Positions 43,805-51,996 of a DNA stretch of 64,000 bases are shown one piece after another. The notes below the pieces were generated by a model. The model did no database searches. It was not told the origin of the DNA and saw only the letters and a list, made by a program, of their open reading frames with translations. Source of the DNA: Candidatus Allochristensenella caecavium. Its GTDB lineage: Bacteria > Bacillota > Clostridia > Christensenellales > QAND01. The position numbers and the translations under genes are program-made. Position 1 is the stretch's first letter. Every line of letters starts with the position of its first letter. The stretch spans positions 17,997 to 81,996 of the forward strand of contig CAJFOS010000010.1 of assembly GCA_904397865.1 (NCBI GenBank). Direction: 5' to 3'.

Positions 43805-44545
43805 TTGCGCATAACAGCTGAACAACGCGAAAAAAGAAAAAAAAACGTCCGCTGGATTTGTCTAGCGGCGTTTATTGTGGCTGCCATTGCGCTGACTATT
43901 GCGTTTATCCCCGTTTTTCGTTCGCTGGGCAGTGAGCAAGCGCGCCTGCAATTCAAGCAGCATGTTGAACAGCTGGGCATCTGGGGCTGGTTGATGATGC
44001 TGGGCATCCAAGTGTTGCAGGTAATCGTTGCGCTGATTCCAGGCGAGCCGGTGGAAGTGCTCAGCGGCGTGCTATATGGCGGCTGGGGCGGTCTGGCGAC
44101 GTGTTTATTGGGCATCAGCATTGGTTCATGGGTCATTTTTTCACTGGTACGCTGGTTTGGGCAGTCGCTCGTCGAAGCGATGCTGGAGAGCGAAAAAATG
44201 CAAAAGCTGTCCTTCCTACGCAAGGAAAAAAACCTGGACATGCTGGTGTTCGTGCTGTTTTTGATTCCCGGCACGCCCAAGGATGCTCTGACGTATTTTG
44301 TTCCGCTGACGCGAATGAAACGCGGACGGTTCATCGTGTTGTCCACGATTGCGCGCATTCCCTCCATCATCACATCTACCTTTGCCGGCCATACGTTGGG
44401 GGACGGAAACTGGTGGATGACGGCGCTGTTTTTCCTATTGGCTGCAGGATTGGGGATTGCCGGTATCGTGCTGCAAAATCGATTGATGCAGCGCTACCAC
44501 GCCAAACATCCCGGTAACAAAAACAAAACAGACCAGATAGGATAA
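43805..44545 (+). CDS. TVP38/TMEM64-type VTT-domain membrane protein
   Basis: 246 aa. TTG 43805 is 11 bases from AAGGAG; no better start is seen. Basic N-terminus, then about six hydrophobic segments. The VTT (SNARE-associated Golgi) core shows LIPGEPVEVLSGVLYGGWGG, LLGISIGSWVIFSLVRWFG and FLIPGTPKDALTYFVPLT. Eukaryotic and bacterial homologues act as lipid scramblases, so a role in phospholipid or undecaprenyl flipping is possible here. Monocistronic, convergent with the methyltransferase gene. Confidence 0.87.
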   Translation: MRITAEQREKRKKNVRWICLAAFIVAAIALTIAFIPVFRSLGSEQARLQFKQHVEQLGIWGWLMMLGIQVLQVIVALIPGEPVEVLSGVLYGGWGGLATCLLGISIGSWVIFSLVRWFGQSLVEAMLESEKMQKLSFLRKEKNLDMLVFVLFLIPGTPKDALTYFVPLTRMKRGRFIVLSTIARIPSIITSTFAGHTLGDGNWWMTALFFLLAAGLGIAGIVLQNRLMQRYHAKHPGNKNKTDQIG

Positions 44546-44632
44546 AATAGGAATAATCCGGGTTGAGAGGATGTCGTCTCCGCACAATACAAAACCGTTG
44601 ACCGGGAAAAAATTCCCCTGGCGGCGGCTATG

Positions 44633-45424
44633 TCAAATATGCTGCGGCCGTTTATGGCCCATAAGCAGCAACCAAGTCTGGGTAAAACAGATACCGTTAT
44701 CCGTTTGATACGGATAAAAACCCGTTTTTTCACCGCCTTGGCATTCCCTTTCAAAGCGGCGCAATAATTCCTGTTGGACGGCAACGGGCGGTTGGGTGAA
44801 CGCAAGCCATTGATGCAACGACGTCTGTTTTATGGTTTGCTTGCATGTTTGCACGTCAACAGAATGCGTGGAAAACAATGCAAGCATTTCTTTTTTGCTC
44901 AGATTGCGGACATGGGACGGGTCACGCAGCGTCTCCAATGCATCGCGTGTACCGCGCCAGGCATCATCCGTGGCCACCATGTCGATAAGGACCAGCGTGC
45001 CGTCTGGCTTGAGTACACGCGTCATTTGTTCAAACGCACTCTCTATATCCAAAAAATGGTGAAAAGCCAGCCGTGAAAGCACGAGGTCAAATTGGGCGTT
45101 GGAAAAAGGCAGAGCCTGCGCATCTCCTACCACAAAAGCCACGTTATCAAGCGCCCGTTTGGCCGCGGTCTTTTTCCCGACGGCCAGCATGTCCGGCGTC
45201 ATATCCAGGCAGGTTACGTGCTGTACAAAAGGCGCCAGCGCGAGACCGCAGTCACAGGCGCCCGCAGCAACTTCCAACACTCTATCGCTCTTCGACGGGT
45301 GCAGGCAAGACACCATGAAATCCAGATAATCTTTATCAGAAAAATGCAGTGCGCCTTTTTCAAACTGTTTGGACTGACGGGTGAAGGATTGCACGACTGC
45401 ATGCGCATTGGCCGACTGCTTCAC
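44633..45424 (-). CDS. Class I SAM-dependent methyltransferase
   Basis: 263 aa. SAM-binding motif VLEVAAGACDCGLALAPF (about 49-66), then CLDMTPDML (acidic residue for ribose) and GDAQALPFSNAQFDLVLSRLAFHHF. Methyltransferase type 11/25 close to UbiE-like enzymes; the substrate is not evident. Its ATG overlaps the ogt stop by four bases (ATGA), making it the fourth gene of the compact alkA-ABM-ogt-methyltransferase operon. Confidence 0.85.
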   Translation of the reverse strand: MKQSANAHAVVQSFTRQSKQFEKGALHFSDKDYLDFMVSCLHPSKSDRVLEVAAGACDCGLALAPFVQHVTCLDMTPDMLAVGKKTAAKRALDNVAFVVGDAQALPFSNAQFDLVLSRLAFHHFLDIESAFEQMTRVLKPDGTLVLIDMVATDDAWRGTRDALETLRDPSHVRNLSKKEMLALFSTHSVDVQTCKQTIKQTSLHQWLAFTQPPVAVQQELLRRFERECQGGEKTGFYPYQTDNGICFTQTWLLLMGHKRPQHI

Positions 45425-45954
45425 AGCGCGGTCCCCCTATGGGGAATAAAAAAGGAGGACATGTCCACTTTTTCCAGCGTGAGCAGCTGCATCTTTTTCG
45501 CCAGACCGCCCGCATAACCGGTCAGGCTGCCATTGCTTCCTACGACCCTGTGACAAGGGATAATCAGCGAGATTGCATTATGCCCAACGGCGCCGCCAAC
45601 CGCCTGTGCGGATATCGAGCGTTTGCCATTTTGTTTTGCCATTTGGCGGGCGATTTCACCGTAAGTCATGGTTTGCCCGTAGGGAATGGTTAGCAGAATT
45701 TTCCAGACCGCTTGCCGAAATGGTGTTGTCTCCATTCGCAGGGGCGGGATAAATGCAGGTATCTGACCGCTGAAATAAAGCGCCAACCATTGCTTGGTTT
45801 GTTCGAAAACAGGCAGATTCCTTTCCTCCTGTTCCTGGGAAAGTGTGGAGCCAAAATATTTCTGCCCGTCAAACCACAGGCCCGTCAGCTCCGTGCCATT
45901 GCTGGAAAGCGTGATGCCGCCCAGCGGCGAAAGATAGTGCGCTGTATACGTCAT
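45421..45954 (-). CDS. ogt: Methylated-DNA-protein-cysteine methyltransferase
   Basis: 177 aa. Repairs O6-methylguanine by suicide transfer to Cys134 in IIPCHRVVGSNGSLTGYAGG. C-terminal DNA-binding segment PFRQAVWKILLTIPYGQTMTYGEIA precedes it, with the RNase-H-like N-terminal domain before. Starts four bases after the ABM stop. Grouped with an alkA-type glycosylase, it forms an alkylation-damage repair cassette. Confidence 0.94.
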   Translation of the reverse strand: MTYTAHYLSPLGGITLSSNGTELTGLWFDGQKYFGSTLSQEQEERNLPVFEQTKQWLALYFSGQIPAFIPPLRMETTPFRQAVWKILLTIPYGQTMTYGEIARQMAKQNGKRSISAQAVGGAVGHNAISLIIPCHRVVGSNGSLTGYAGGLAKKMQLLTLEKVDMSSFFIPHRGTAL

Positions 45955-45958
45955 GGTT

Positions 45959-46312
45959 TTATACCCCCCAATATGTATTGGAATCCACAGGCGCCTGGGC
46001 GCGGCCGGTCATGGTATAAGTGCGGATGGGCGACAGAACAGTTATGGTATAGTCAGCAAAATCATGCCGCCGGCCGTGCCGCTGAGCCGCCCGGTGCGCA
46101 GCCTGGTTTCGCCAGGCCGTCACGCTTTGTTCATCTTCCCAGACCGACATGCTCAGCAGCTTGCCTTCGGCAACCAGCGATGCAAACCGTTCGGCGCGAA
46201 TCATTCCTTTTGCTCCATCCAAGCTTTGCTTCAACACGGCGGCCTTTTGTAAATAATCATCCATTCTGCCTGGTTTTACCGTCACTTCAAACAATACGAT
46301 AACCGGTGCCAA
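45959..46312 (-). CDS. Antibiotic biosynthesis monooxygenase (ABM) domain protein
   Basis: 117 aa dimeric ferredoxin-like-fold domain. TTG 46312 follows AAGGG. Marks: VIVLFEVTVKPGRMDDYLQKAA, then MIRAERFASLVAEGKLLSMSVWEDEQSVTAWRN. ABM domains include quinone-forming monooxygenases and heme-degrading enzymes; in DNA-repair operons they may detoxify reactive compounds. It overlaps the 3' end of the alkA-type gene by 26 bases and ends 4 bases before ogt, so it is part of that operon. Confidence 0.85.
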   Translation of the reverse strand: MAPVIVLFEVTVKPGRMDDYLQKAAVLKQSLDGAKGMIRAERFASLVAEGKLLSMSVWEDEQSVTAWRNQAAHRAAQRHGRRHDFADYTITVLSPIRTYTMTGRAQAPVDSNTYWGV

Positions 46313-46967
46313 TTTCCCTTCCGCTTCCTTTCTTTTTCTGGGATGCAGAGGCTTGCAGGGCAGGGACGGCCCCGCCAGCTACAGCCCACAGATACAGACT
46401 TGCTACGCTTGCATAAGGATGAAAACGTCTACGGTATTTCTCAAACAGCGGACGCGTGATTTGGCGATGATGATACACCATGCGCATGCCACGCTGGATA
46501 GCCAGGTCATTAAAACTGAAAATATCCGGACGTTGCATGCCAAATAGCAGAATCATTTCGGCTGTCCATACACCAATTCCCCGCAGCGCACAAAGCGCCT
46601 CTATGGCTTGTTCGTCCGTTTTATGCCAAAGCGCCTGCAAATCAAAGGAACCTTCCGCTGTCTTGCGCGCAAAATCAAGTATGTACTCCGCTTTGCGACG
46701 GGTCATTCCCAGGGATTGCAAGCGCCCGATTCCAGCCCGGCAAACAGCGTCTGCCGTGACGTGTCCGAGCGCATCCTGCATCCGTCGCCAGACGGTGGCC
46801 TGTGCTTTAGCGGATATTTGCTGCCCGATAATATGGCGGACTACGGACGAAAATAAGTCGTCATCCACAGGACGCTCCACCCGACCCACTGCATCTATAA
46901 CGGCGGCCAGACGCTTATCCCGCTGTTTCAAATAGGTCACTTCTTCACGGCCGTAGGGGAAATACAT
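46287..46967 (-). CDS. DNA-3-methyladenine glycosylase (AlkA-like, HhH-GPD)
   Basis: 226 aa. ATG 46967 with AAGGAG upstream. HhH motif LRGIGVWTAEMIL (128-140) and catalytic Asp154 in FSFNDLAIQRGM. FSSVVRHIIGQQISAKAQATVWRR near 39-62 is the N-terminal signature. It excises 3-methyladenine and related alkylated bases. It lacks the Ada-like N-terminal domain and is shorter than E. coli AlkA. First gene of the leftward operon, 121 bases from a divergent AraC-type regulator. Confidence 0.93.
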   Translation of the reverse strand: MYFPYGREEVTYLKQRDKRLAAVIDAVGRVERPVDDDLFSSVVRHIIGQQISAKAQATVWRRMQDALGHVTADAVCRAGIGRLQSLGMTRRKAEYILDFARKTAEGSFDLQALWHKTDEQAIEALCALRGIGVWTAEMILLFGMQRPDIFSFNDLAIQRGMRMVYHHRQITRPLFEKYRRRFHPYASVASLYLWAVAGGAVPALQASASQKKKGSGREIGTGYRIV

Positions 46968-47088
46968 ATACGCATCTCCTTGATGAATCACTTGGTTTAT
47001 ATTATGATATTATCATAGTTTTAAGGGCTAAAATAGCAAAATATTGCTTATTTTTATCATTAAATATTCAAATCAGAGGGGTATACTA

Positions 47089-47961
47089 TTGGATGTACGC
47101 ACGCAGTTCATCAATTCCGTTAACCTGAATGCCGCATCGGAGTTTCCCTATCTTGTGCTCAACGTTATCGATGAGCACAGTTATCCGCTCAACCCCGGTT
47201 TCCGGGTTATGCACTGGCATACGGATTTGCAGTTTATTTATGTGCTGGATGGGGAAATCGAAATCAAAACGCTGGATACCGTTGTGCGGGTCGGGGCGGA
47301 AAGCGGCGTATTCATCAACCAAAACGTCGTGCATCTGGTACGAACCAATGGCCCTTCGCACTACAACAGTTTTTTGTTTCCGGCATACTTCCTGTCGTTT
47401 TATCCAGGCAGCCCTGCCAGTTCATTTGTCAAAAATGTGGTAGGAAATGAGCGACTGCCGCTCTATTGCTTTTTGAAGGAAAACGAAACCGATGCGCCGA
47501 TTTTGGCGGCACTGCAGAACCTATGTGCGCTTGAAAAAAACAAAACAAACCTATATGTATATGAAGTATTGGTCACCCTCGCCACGCTCTGGCTGGAAGT
47601 GCAAAGAAATCTTTCGTTTCCGGCACAGCCCCGCGCCGCCGCCCCTTATGCGCGCATGCGGACCTTTCTGCAATACATTGAGCGGCATTATGGAGAGAAT
47701 ATTTCCCTGCAGGCGCTGGCCGCCAGTGCCAATGTCAGCATCTCCGAATGCCTGCGCTGTTTTCATGTCACCATGCAAACGACGCCCCATAAATACCTGA
47801 TGGAATATCGGCTGTCAAAAGCAGCTGATTTGCTGCGTCAAACGGATGAGGCCATCGGCTGCATTGCCGAACGCGTAGGGTTTCATCACAATAGTCATTT
47901 TGGAAAATGTTTCAAAGAAAAAACCGGGATGTCCCCCCGGGAGTATCGCAAACTGCGATAG
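47089..47961 (+). CDS. AraC-family transcriptional regulator
   Basis: 290 aa. TTG 47089 with AGAGGGG upstream; a longer frame from 47044 lacks a ribosome site. N-terminal cupin-like sensor domain (HWHTDLQFIYVLDGEIEIKT near 40-60, INQNVVHLVRTNG near 80). C-terminal pair of helix-turn-helix units: ISLQALAASANVSISECLRCF and GCIAERVGFHHNSHFGKCFKEKTGMSPREYRKLR. It is divergent from the alkA-type operon and may control it, or may respond to a sugar. The intervening AT-rich 120 bases contain no consensus promoter I can be sure of. Confidence 0.88.
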   Translation: MDVRTQFINSVNLNAASEFPYLVLNVIDEHSYPLNPGFRVMHWHTDLQFIYVLDGEIEIKTLDTVVRVGAESGVFINQNVVHLVRTNGPSHYNSFLFPAYFLSFYPGSPASSFVKNVVGNERLPLYCFLKENETDAPILAALQNLCALEKNKTNLYVYEVLVTLATLWLEVQRNLSFPAQPRAAAPYARMRTFLQYIERHYGENISLQALAASANVSISECLRCFHVTMQTTPHKYLMEYRLSKAADLLRQTDEAIGCIAERVGFHHNSHFGKCFKEKTGMSPREYRKLR

Positions 47962-48042
47962 ACAAAAGCGGCGGGCGGAGCCGCTGTTCGCCGCTTGAAG
48001 CACTGGGATACAGGCGGGTATGCACCGGATTTCAAGGACAAA

Positions 48043-48074
48043 AAAACGCGCGGGCTTGCAGCCCACGCGTTTTC
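48043..48074. terminator. Bidirectional intrinsic terminator
   Basis: AACGCGCGGGCT pairs with AGCCCACGCGTT (one mismatch) and is flanked by A and T tracts, between the convergent AraC and thpR genes. Confidence 0.8.
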
Positions 48075-48082
48075 AACACATA

Positions 48083-48622
48083 TCAACGGCACAGCGGCAC
48101 ACGGCACAGGCACTCATAACGCGGACTTCCACCGCGACCCTGGCCCAGATGGCTGGCATAGACGCTGATGTTCCACATAAAAAAGCTTTCGCTTCGCACA
48201 GCGATATTGCGGCTGCCAAAACGAGCATTGCGCAAAAGTGTGATGTGCGGAACAAAGGAACGGTTTTCCAGCGTCACTTCAATGGGGCGCAGCGCGGCAA
48301 GCGCTTTTTGCTGCAAGCGGTCAATTGCCGGGGTGTTGCCGGCCAGGCGCGCATAGACCGTATCGCCCGTGCCGCGTACGAACGCACTGACGCCGGCGAT
48401 ATTGACCAACGGCGCCATTTCGTCGGCAAAGGCACGCTGGACAGCCTGGCAGATAGCGTCCGCCTGCTCCTGGGTAGCTTCCCCGATGAACTGCAGGGTG
48501 AGATGCAAATTTTCCGGCGCGACCACCCTTCCTTCCATCCCTGCCTGCAGTAGCTGTCTTTGTAGCGACTGGAGCATCTTGACCGCACTGGGCGGCAGGT
48601 CCATCGCGATGAACAAGCGCAT
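48083..48622 (-). CDS. thpR: RNA 2',3'-cyclic phosphodiesterase
   Basis: 179 aa 2H phosphoesterase. ATG 48622 has GGAGGGG five bases upstream. The two HxT motifs are His40-Thr42 (ENLHLTLQFIG) and His126-Thr128 (FVPHITLLRNA). Family members hydrolyse 2',3'-cyclic phosphates or 2'-5' linked RNA and were first noticed as a 2'-5' RNA ligase. Divergent from addB. Confidence 0.93.
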   Translation of the reverse strand: MRLFIAMDLPPSAVKMLQSLQRQLLQAGMEGRVVAPENLHLTLQFIGEATQEQADAICQAVQRAFADEMAPLVNIAGVSAFVRGTGDTVYARLAGNTPAIDRLQQKALAALRPIEVTLENRSFVPHITLLRNARFGSRNIAVRSESFFMWNISVYASHLGQGRGGSPRYECLCRVPLCR

Positions 48623-48765
48623 GCACGCCCCTCCTTTACCAAATATGATTGGTATTAGTATAACGCAGGTTGCGCGGAAAAGGGAAAATTTTTTCAAGGA
48701 CGCTTTTTTTGCCCTACCGGCTACGTTATACTAGATACATCTTTTTATGTACGGGAGGCGATGGA

Positions 48766-51700
48766 ATGCACCTGCAATGTATCTGCGGCCGCGCAGGCAG
48801 CGGAAAAACGCATTATCTGGCCCGGGCAATTGCGGACGCGGTTGCGCAAGGACATTCTGCGCTTTTGATTGTACCCGACCAATACACACTGCAGGCCGAG
48901 CAGGCGCTGATAAAGCAGATGGGGACACGCGGGTTGATGGACGCAGAGGTGCTGAGTTTTACGCGACTATGTGAACGTGTGCTCGAACAGACCGGCGGCT
49001 TGGCAAAGCCCATGCTGGACCAGCGGGGGCGGGCCATGGCGGTCAGCCGTATTCTGCTGATGGAACAGGATGCTTGGCATGCCTATGGTAAATATGTCCA
49101 CTCCCCTCATTTTGCCTCTACGCTGGCGGGGGAGATTGGCGAATTGAAGCGGTTTGATATTCGTCCAGAGCAGCTGGCACAGGCTGCGGATGGGCAGGCC
49201 CGGCTGCTGGACATCGCGCACGCATATGCCCAATACGAAAAAAATGTGGGAACGAGCTACGCCGATACGCAGGACCGGCTGAACCAGATGATTGAACAAA
49301 TTCCATCTTACACGCCGCTGCAGCACAGTTGTGTATTTATTGACGGCTTTGAAATGCTGACCAGCCAAATCTATCGTGCCGTTCGCGCTTTATTGCAGCA
49401 GGCTGTTTCCCTGCACATTACGTTTCGGTTGGGCCAACCTAACGATGCGGACTGGCCGCTGTTTGCCGTGGAAGAAAAACATCATCAGCGGGTTTTGCGC
49501 ATCGCTGAACAAATTGGCGCGACCGTTTCACACCTATGGCTTCCATTGGCACAAACGCCCCGGCTGCCCGCGCATGCAGACTTGCGGCACGCAGAACGAA
49601 CGCTGTTTGCAAGCATTCCTACGCCGTATGAACAACGCGCGGACCATATCCGTGTATTCCGTGCCGCTTCCATGACGGAAGAAGCAGAACACTGCGCACA
49701 GCAAATTTTGGCGCTGGCGCAGGACGATGGGATGCGTTTTCGGGAGATAGCGGTTGTCGCGGCAGATTTGACAACGTATGGCCCGCTGCTGGAACGGGCG
49801 TTTGCCCAATATGGCATTCCCTCCTTTTTGGACTGTAAGCGCACGGTGGCTACGCACCCGTTGGCACGGTATGTTTTGTTGTCTTTGCGGGTCATCCAAC
49901 GCAATTATGCAGCAAAGGACGTCCTCGCGCTGGGAAAGACCGGATACACCGCCCTGTGCGAAAGCGACTTGGACGAACTGGAACAGTTATTGCTCACCAA
50001 GGGCATCCGCTGGCTGTCCGCTTCCTACAAGCCGCCACTGGGCGAAGATAGCCGCGTATACAGCGGCCTGCGCGACACGCTGCTGACCCCTCAATACAAT
50101 CTGCAATCCGCTTTGCGAAAAGCGGCGACCGCAGCGGAACAGGCCCAGGCCATCGCACAGTTTTTACAGGACAGCGGTGCGGTGGCACGGGCAGACATGC
50201 AGCGGATGCAAATGGCGGAGCAAGGGGACCGTGACGGCGCGATGGAGATTGAGCAGGTCTATCAAACGATTGGCACCGTGCTGCATCAACTGCACGACGT
50301 ATTGGGTGGGACACGCCTGCCCAACCAAACACTGTATGACCTTTTATCCGCCGGGCTGGCTGCCGAAGAGGTCGGCATTTTACCGACCTCGCAAGACGCC
50401 GTACAGGTGGGGACGGTTACCCGTAGCCGCATGGGCGACCTGCGCGCCCTGTTTATCCTGGGGTTCAACGAAGGCGTTCTGCCGGCCGGCATCACCGAGG
50501 CAGGCCTGTTTTCACGCGAAGATAAGCAAAAGCTCCAACAGCGCGGCCTTTATTTAGGCCACGACGATGAAGAGCGGCTGTGTGAAGAGGAAGCCGCCCT
50601 TTACGGCCTGATAGCCAAGCCCTCGGACAAGCTGCTGCTTTCCTACTGCCAGGCAAAACCAGATGGCAGCGCGGCCTATCCGTCCTCCGTGTTGGTACGG
50701 CTGCTGGCGCTGTTTCCTACCCTGCGTGAACAGACTGCGGCGGATTTCCCCTATGCGCTATGGCGCACCCCGCAGACGGCCCTGCTGGCGCTGGCCGATG
50801 CCCGGCGCGAACAGAGGGAAGCCGAACCGGTTTTTGTGCAGACGGAACGCACTCTCCGCCAATTGGGAATGGCGCTTCCCTCGCCCGCGCCCTATCTTTT
50901 GGACCCGGAACTGGACGACATCGGCCCGGGGCTTTCCCAGGCGCTGGCCGACGCCAGCGCCTATGATGCGTCCATCGTCAGTCCGACGACGCTGGAACGG
51001 ATGGCACGCTGCCCGTTTCTCGCCTTCGCCGAGGGGATGCTTTTGCGCCCTCCGCAGGCGCCTGTTTACGGCCATTCGCCGCAAGACGTAGGAAACTATT
51101 ACCACCACGTAATGCGCCCCTACGTGCATGCCTACCGTGCAGCCAAACGCAACGGTGAGGCCTGGACAAAGGAAAAAAGCGACGCTGCCGTCGACGCCAT
51201 TTGCCAGGAGGTCGACCAGAACGAATTTTTGACCGGCATTTACCGCGAAGACGCTCGCGCCCACCAGGCGGCCCGCCAGCAGCGCATTGCCATGCGCACG
51301 ACCTGCTGGTGTGTCAGCCAGCAGATGGAGGACAGCGAATACCAGCCGGAAAAGACGGAAATCCGTCTCAGTCAGCGCGTAGAGTTGCCGGGCGGCGACG
51401 GATTCACCATGCGCGGCACCATCGACCGGCTGGATATGGCAAAGGTAGCGGATACGCCTTACGTCCGCATTATTGATTATAAAAAAAGCGGGACGGACGT
51501 CGATTATACGGCATTGTTCTATGGCACGTCCCTGCAGCTTCCGCTATATACAGGGGCGGCGGCGCAGCAGTATCAGGCACGGCCGGGCGGGGCATTTTTT
51601 ATCCAGCTGCAGGACGGCGACATCAGTGCGCCGCCTGAACGCGCGGAACGGATGCGGCGCGATTTGCACCGTATGCAAGGCGTGTACGACATACAGACCG

Positions 51701-51996
51701 CCGAGCTGATGGCTCGGGAACAGACGCTTGCGGCCCATGTTAAGGGCGGCCACAACCATGCGCTGACAGCCGAACAGTTCGACGCTCTGATAGCCCACGG
51801 CTATCAAACAGCCGCGGATTTATATGTGCGCAAACAGGCTGGCGTCACGCATCCATTTCCGCTTAAGCAGGCCTTGGACAGCTGCGCGCATTGCGCCCTG
51901 GCCGCCGCCTGCGGATTTGAAGAGGGCAACCATGCCTGCCGGCGTGCACAGCCCGTTTCCAAGGACGCTTTTTTTGAGGAGGTGCGCCGGTCATGA
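48766..51996 (+). CDS. addB: AddB subunit of the ATP-dependent helicase-nuclease AddAB
   Basis: 1076 aa. ATG 48766 with GGGAGG upstream. Walker A GRAGSGKTH (residues 8-16). RecB-type nuclease region near the end: GTIDRLDMAKV and IIDYKKSGTD. Fe-S staple: MARCPFLAFAEG (near 747) and a C-terminal Cys cluster DSCAHCALAAACGFEEGNHAC (near 1038-1058), matching the AddB 4Fe-4S cluster. Works with AddA in double-strand break repair and Chi recognition. Upstream lies the divergent thpR; its stop overlaps addA by four bases. Confidence 0.97.
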   Translation: MHLQCICGRAGSGKTHYLARAIADAVAQGHSALLIVPDQYTLQAEQALIKQMGTRGLMDAEVLSFTRLCERVLEQTGGLAKPMLDQRGRAMAVSRILLMEQDAWHAYGKYVHSPHFASTLAGEIGELKRFDIRPEQLAQAADGQARLLDIAHAYAQYEKNVGTSYADTQDRLNQMIEQIPSYTPLQHSCVFIDGFEMLTSQIYRAVRALLQQAVSLHITFRLGQPNDADWPLFAVEEKHHQRVLRIAEQIGATVSHLWLPLAQTPRLPAHADLRHAERTLFASIPTPYEQRADHIRVFRAASMTEEAEHCAQQILALAQDDGMRFREIAVVAADLTTYGPLLERAFAQYGIPSFLDCKRTVATHPLARYVLLSLRVIQRNYAAKDVLALGKTGYTALCESDLDELEQLLLTKGIRWLSASYKPPLGEDSRVYSGLRDTLLTPQYNLQSALRKAATAAEQAQAIAQFLQDSGAVARADMQRMQMAEQGDRDGAMEIEQVYQTIGTVLHQLHDVLGGTRLPNQTLYDLLSAGLAAEEVGILPTSQDAVQVGTVTRSRMGDLRALFILGFNEGVLPAGITEAGLFSREDKQKLQQRGLYLGHDDEERLCEEEAALYGLIAKPSDKLLLSYCQAKPDGSAAYPSSVLVRLLALFPTLREQTAADFPYALWRTPQTALLALADARREQREAEPVFVQTERTLRQLGMALPSPAPYLLDPELDDIGPGLSQALADASAYDASIVSPTTLERMARCPFLAFAEGMLLRPPQAPVYGHSPQDVGNYYHHVMRPYVHAYRAAKRNGEAWTKEKSDAAVDAICQEVDQNEFLTGIYREDARAHQAARQQRIAMRTTCWCVSQQMEDSEYQPEKTEIRLSQRVELPGGDGFTMRGTIDRLDMAKVADTPYVRIIDYKKSGTDVDYTALFYGTSLQLPLYTGAAAQQYQARPGGAFFIQLQDGDISAPPERAERMRRDLHRMQGVYDIQTAELMAREQTLAAHVKGGHNHALTAEQFDALIAHGYQTAADLYVRKQAGVTHPFPLKQALDSCAHCALAAACGFEEGNHACRRAQPVSKDAFFEEVRRS

